Shown here: positions 59,979 to 64,000 of the stretch, piece after piece
Numbering within the stretch: the stretch's first letter is position 1
How the letters are laid out: the number at the start of each line of letters is the position of its first letter
NCBI RefSeq assembly: GCF_016545825.1
Contig: NC_052613.1
Location: 52,186,112 to 52,250,111, forward strand
Reading direction: 5' to 3'
DNA: 64,000 nt
Origin: Eucalyptus grandis
Taxonomy: Eukaryota; Streptophyta; Magnoliopsida; Myrtales; Myrtaceae
Translations under genes and position numbers: made by a program
The notes under the pieces: generated by a model
Database searches by the model: none
The model's input: only the letters and a program-made list of their open reading frames with translations
Told to the model about the DNA's origin: nothing

Positions 59979-62856
59979 TGTCACGCCCCAATCCTCGGGC
60001 ACGCACACATCCTTTTACTTGGTCGATTTTAAAATGCGATATCCCAGGACAATGTATCGCCGACCCTTTCAATTATTATGCACATGCGGAAGCAGTTATA
60101 AATCCCCAGATAATAAAATAATGGGATAGAAAAGTAGGGCCATATTTTTCATATTGAAATTTATAACCAAACTTTTATACAAAACACAAACCACTTCAAA
60201 ACTATTCATATCAAAATGGAGATCTCAAAAGAAGATAGGATCTCAATCCATCCAGACCGTACTCAAGGCCCTTCTCGGGATTATCATCTTCTCCCAAAAA
60301 ATCTTTCACCTTAAGTTTCACCTCCGAGTTCTCCTTCTCAGACTCCTCCTCAGCTCCTCAGCGGGGTCCTGAAATGTTTTTCCCCAAACCGGGAAGAGAC
60401 TACGTCTCAGCGAGTTCTACCCCACTAAGCCCGATTAGTAAACTATTATACTATAGGCTGCCTAAACACGCACATGGCAGAGGACTTACCTTGGCCTCAG
60501 ACTCCACCTGCATATTAGCACAGTTCAATAGGCACCAAAGCAATTACATCAATATCTCGATCCATCGACCTAGTCGATTTCATGTCAATTCGACCATTCC
60601 CCAGTCGTTTCCCTTATTCAGGTTCAAATCGTACTCACGACTTCACAAGCATAGACTACCAAATTTCTTGGCAACAAATTACAGTCCCGAAGGACACGAC
60701 CTATCTTTAGGTAGCAAATTACGGCCCAATGGGCGTGACCTTTAATGGTGGCAAATTACGGCCTTATCAGGCGCGACCCTTATCGGGTGGCAAATTACGG
60801 CCTTAACAGGCGCGACCTTTAATAGGTGGCAATTTACGGCCCAACGGGCGCGACCTTTAATAGGTGGCAGATTACGGCCTTATCAGGCACGACCGACTCC
60901 AAATTTGGTGGCAAATCTCGGCCCAACTGGCATAGCCATATTTCGGCGGCTTTCGAGGTTCAACTCACAACCTCTCATAGTCAAATTCTAATTGAATACC
61001 GACATTGATCAATCTTGGGATGAATCCCCACATACTCATCAACTCACTCAATTTTCACACGATATTAACATACCTGATGGATCTTAGCCAAGAGTATATT
61101 CGAATCACTCTCACAATTCTACTCACTTTACAACTCAACAAGGCATTGCAACAATGAATAAACATACTTGGCCATTTACCAATCAATAATTCAATCTCAA
61201 TCAATTCCAATCAATTTAGGGTAAATCCCCAAAAATATCACAATTTATTTAATTCCACGCAACGTGGAGCTCAAATAAATAAATGGACTACGCCACGACG
61301 ATCAGCACGAGATTTTGGTCGTCGGCCATCAAAATCTTAATTTCCGAAAAATAATTAATTAATTTATTAATTTCGAAAATTAAATAATTAATATTAAAAA
61401 TTCAATTTAGCTCAAAATAAAGCCCGATTAACTAAACGGACTTCACCACGGTCATCAGCACAATATTCCGGTCCCGGGCCATCTCAGTTGAATTTTCGGA
61501 AAATAAATAATTATTTAATTTAATTCCGAAAATTAATATTTAAATACTAAAAAAATCCACTTAGGCCCGAAAAGCCTAATTGGAGCCCACTAAGGGTCGG
61601 GAAAAATCCCGAGGCACTTCCAATAATTAGTAGACCACGTCTACTTGTTAATTGCACAATCAATTTATCTAAATCACATCACAATTGACTAATAATTGCT
61701 AATTTATTCTAATCTAACAACCTAAACATAATTAATTAAATCTAAACCAACCTTAAGCATAATTAGCCAACTAATCCAGGATTAGTGAGATTACTCATCA
61801 AATCGCGCGCAAATCGGATCAATCCGACGGCGGCGACGCGAGAAACGATTGTTCCCAAAGCACGGCTCGGGTTCGGGGCCGGGAAACGGCCCAAAAGCGG
61901 GCCCGAAGCTGCTGAAACCCACTCCGTGGGTCTTGCTGGTCGGGGCTGAACGGAGCCGCTCCGGCGGCTAGGGCGGCGAGGGGAAGCCGGCGGAGGGCGA
62001 GGGGGTCGCGGGGGTGGTTCGGCGAGGCTGGGCGGTGGCCGGAGGTGGCCGGACGGTGACTGGTCGGTGCGGAACAGGGCTGATTCGCGCGGCCTGGGCG
62101 TGCGCGGACGGCGGGACGGCAGCGGGCGCACGGGCGAGCGGCTGTCGCGGGCGTACGGCGGCGGTGCGGCGGCGGGGACGGGCGGCAGACGGAGCTGCGG
62201 CTTCCAGTTACAGTTCGCTCGCGAAGAAAGAAGGAGAAGAAGAAGCTGGTTCTGTCATGTGCGGGAAGGAGGAAGAGAGAGGAGAGAGAAGAGAGAGATA
62301 AGCATTGACTAGTCAAAGAGGAAAAAAGAGAGAGAGAATAGGCGGTGGGGAAGGGTTTCGCACGAGGGGGAGGAAAGAAGAGAGAGAAGAGAGAGAAAAA
62401 GAAAAAGAAAGAAAAGAAGAGGGAGGAAGAGAAAAGAAATAACTAATATAACACCACATGGTATTATTTTTTTTCTTTTCTTTTCTTTTCTCTTTCCCTT
62501 TCTATTTCTTTTCGGGCTTCAATTTTTCTTCCGATAATTTCTTTATTGAAATTTCGGACTCGTCAATAAATTGACGAACGATGAGACAAGGTCCTAAAAA
62601 GGAATTATGACGCGCTTAAAATTCGATTCCCGAAATCGAGTTCAATTTCGTGGTTAAAAATCATCGACATGATTTTAGTCCAATCCAACAAATTGAGTAG
62701 CTTTTAGGGATTTTACTACAGATACATCCCTTAACGGCTTCACTCAATAGGTTAGTTAACTCGTGAGTGATCAGCTCAGAGAAAAAGGACCGTAAACACG
62801 TTGACAAAATGTCAATTTCACTTTATCGAAGCAGGGTCGAATTTCAGGATGTCACA
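59979..62856. mobile_element. Solo LTR nested in Copia gag
   Basis: TGTCACGCCCC to GGATGTCACA, flanks AAGAT (59974-59978) and AAGTT (62857-62861), a 5-bp TSD with one change; using the right-hand version the gag frame is continuous. Same family as 8770-11328. Contains a minisatellite (60670-60945), AT-rich middle, a GC-rich block (61800-62260) and purine-rich tracts (62220-62440). Frames of up to 165 codons in the GC-rich block are not genes. Confidence 0.8.
60670..60945 (+). repeat. Minisatellite, about seven units of 37-43 bp
   Basis: Each unit has GGTGGCAAATTACGGCC then a variable CAAYGGGCG or TTATCAGGCG part and GCGACC. Units start near 60670, 60710, 60747, 60786, 60825, 60863 and 60906. 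The related solo LTRs at 8770 and 50962 have one similar unit (ATTACGCCCACTCTAGGGC). Confidence 0.8.
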
Positions 62857-63270
62857 AAGTTAATCTTTTAAAAGAAAATGCTCTTTTAAAAACAGACTTA
62901 TCAAATATTTCAAAGAAATTTTCAATAGGGTTTGAAAAACTTGAGAAAATTCTTTTAGCTGAAAGACCTTACTTCAATAAGTCCGGTCTAGGTATGACAG
63001 CGAAACAATTCCCTTGATTGATTTTCCTAAAGTAAAAGAAAGAATTAAGAAAAGACTCTCGAGAGAGGCTTACAAAAATCACTTCAAGAAAGTTTTGTAA
63101 AATCTGTAGGTAGAAATGCTCTCGGATGTTCAAAATGCAATGATCCAGGATCACTTTGAAAAAGAGTGTCCTATGGTTTGGAAACTGTTAAGAAAATATG
63201 GGCTAATACTTGCTTATGTTACTAACACCAAAGGACCTAAGAAAGTTTGGGTACCAAAGAAAGCTTGAGA
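62857..63270 (+). pseudogene. Copia gag C-terminal part
   Basis: Resumes the Lys/Glu-rich frame after the solo LTR (NLLKENALLKTDLSN), followed by segments ending KGPKKVWVPKKA before the protease. Contains frameshifts. Confidence 0.7.
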
Positions 63271-63289
63271 CTCTATTTTAAATGCAGGT

Positions 63290-63510
63290 CATCGTCAAGA
63301 AAAAGGTAAAGGGGTATCTTGACAGTGGATGCTCAAGACACATGACAAGAGACTCAAATTGTTCAAGTAAATGGTGGAAAAGTTTCATTTGGAGGAAACA
63401 GCAAAGGAAGTATTGTGGGATTTGGAACTGTGAAAATTGGAAATCTCACAATAAGTAATGTTTCCTTAGTGGAAGGACTCAATTACAATCTTCTCAGCAT
63501 TAGTCAACTG
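63290..63510 (+). pseudogene. Copia aspartic protease remnant
   Basis: YLDSGCSRHMTRD at about 63315-63353 is the Copia protease active site (DSG at 63321-63329). Then GGKVSFGGNSKGSIVGFGTV and LNYNLLSISQLCD, standard for this domain. A short deletion after TRDSN shifts the frame. Confidence 0.85.
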
Positions 63511-63511
63511 T

Positions 63512-63973
63512 GTGATACTGGTTTCAAGATCTTCTTTCAAGAAGGAATATGTTACGGAATCAAGTAAAGACTCTACTCAGTCTTTCATGGGTCGAAGACA
63601 TGGAAACATCTATCTTCTGGATGTGAAACCAAATGAATCGCAATGTTTTATCTCAATTCAAGACGAAGCAAGCTTATGGCACAGAAAGCTTGGTCATGTC
63701 AACATGAAGCAATTAGCCAAAATCTCATCTAAACAGCTTGGTTTAGGACTACCCAAATTACCTTATCAAAAGACTGATCCATGCACTCCATGTATTCTGG
63801 GAAAGCAGGTAAGAAATTCATATAAGCCAATAAATCATGTCTCTACTAATCATGTACTACAGTTGCTGCATATGGATCTCTTCGGACCAACCGAACACAG
63901 TATTGGAGGTAAGAAATATTGCCTAGTAATTGTGGACGATTACTCCGTTTTACTTGGGTATATTTCCTTGTAA
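63512..63973 (+). pseudogene. Copia GAG-pre-integrase and integrase start
   Basis: Contains GNIYLLDV, the zinc-binding WHRKLGHVNMKQL and CTPCILGKQ, and the integrase start HMDLFGPTEHS with its first catalytic Asp intact, then VDDYS with the second. The frame ends at 63973 after SVLLGYISL; the usual SRYTWV motif is altered by an indel. Continues past the window. Confidence 0.85.
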
Positions 63974-64000
63974 GTAAGTCCGAAACCTTCTCGTATTTTG

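Larger units (their letters stand above)
57734..64000 (+). mobile_element. Second Copia retrotransposon, 5' part, runs off the window
   Basis: 5' LTR, PBS, gag, zinc knuckle, protease and GAG-pre-integrase/integrase start in that order, with a 2.9 kb solo LTR inserted in gag. gag has frameshifts and stops. Absent from the P450-1 flank, so it inserted after the block duplication. Confidence 0.9.

Noticed and set aside
60670..60945. Possible CRISPR-like array
   Set aside because: Tandem units without unique spacers in a plant retroelement; a minisatellite.
61763..62316. 165-codon minus frame and plus-strand frames
   Set aside because: GC-rich block of a solo LTR; overlapping frames, no motif.

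Overview
The window is nuclear DNA from a flowering plant, probably a woody eudicot; the species cannot be named from sequence alone. The evidence is intron-containing CYP71-type cytochrome P450 genes, plant Copia retrotransposons whose primer-binding site matches the initiator-Met tRNA (TGGTATCAGAGC), a tRNA-derived SINE, Mutator-like foldback elements and AT-rich intergenic DNA. There are no operons, ribosome-binding sites, rRNA genes or CRISPR arrays. Nearly all long open frames are either transposon remnants or chance frames in GC-rich transposon arms.

The only host genes recognised are five copies of one CYP71 (CYP71B-like) gene, all on the plus strand: P450-1 (14171-16640), P450-2 (31769-34271), P450-3 (a 0.25 kb stub, 38458-38705), P450-4 (44377-46931) and P450-5 (55111-57574). 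Full copies have three exons, with introns after the NFTCR motif and after the AILM motif. Every copy carries at least one lesion. P450-5 is closest to intact, with one 1-bp frameshift in exon 1. The small indels lie in short homopolymers, so assembly error must be excluded before all are called pseudogenes.

The DNA between the P450s is a layered segmental duplication. The block 1345-16900 recurs at 47550-57720 (ending in P450-1 and P450-5). An older pair joins P450-1/intergenic/P450-2 with P450-3/intergenic/P450-4. Because paralogous segments lie in one window, many insertions can be compared with their own empty site, which gives exact boundaries, target-site duplications (TSDs) and relative order.

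Layout: 1-1339, end of a minus-strand LTR. 1345-12038, P450 3' flank loaded with solo LTRs, a PIF/Harbinger-like element and a foldback Mutator-like element (MULE) that is split by another solo LTR. 12039-16640, P450-1 with a second foldback MULE just upstream of its TATA box. 19358-29650, a decayed full-length Copia element on the minus strand (TSD GTACG) holding a nested 3.2 kb solo LTR. 29651-36755, P450-2 and repeated flanks. 36760-43000, three more foldback elements, a SINE, a PIF-like element and the P450-3 stub. 44377-57720, P450-4, the second copy of the large block, and P450-5. 57734-64000, 5' part of a plus-strand Copia element interrupted by a 2.9 kb solo LTR with an internal minisatellite; it runs off the window.

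The most notable signals are: (i) a protein-like reading frame at the centre of a foldback MULE, cut by a solo LTR yet in frame across the insertion in both duplicated copies; (ii) foldback elements lying between 80-120 bp direct duplications of flanking DNA, far longer than a normal TSD; (iii) near-identity of P450-1 and P450-5 next to patches of transposon sequence that differ by several percent.
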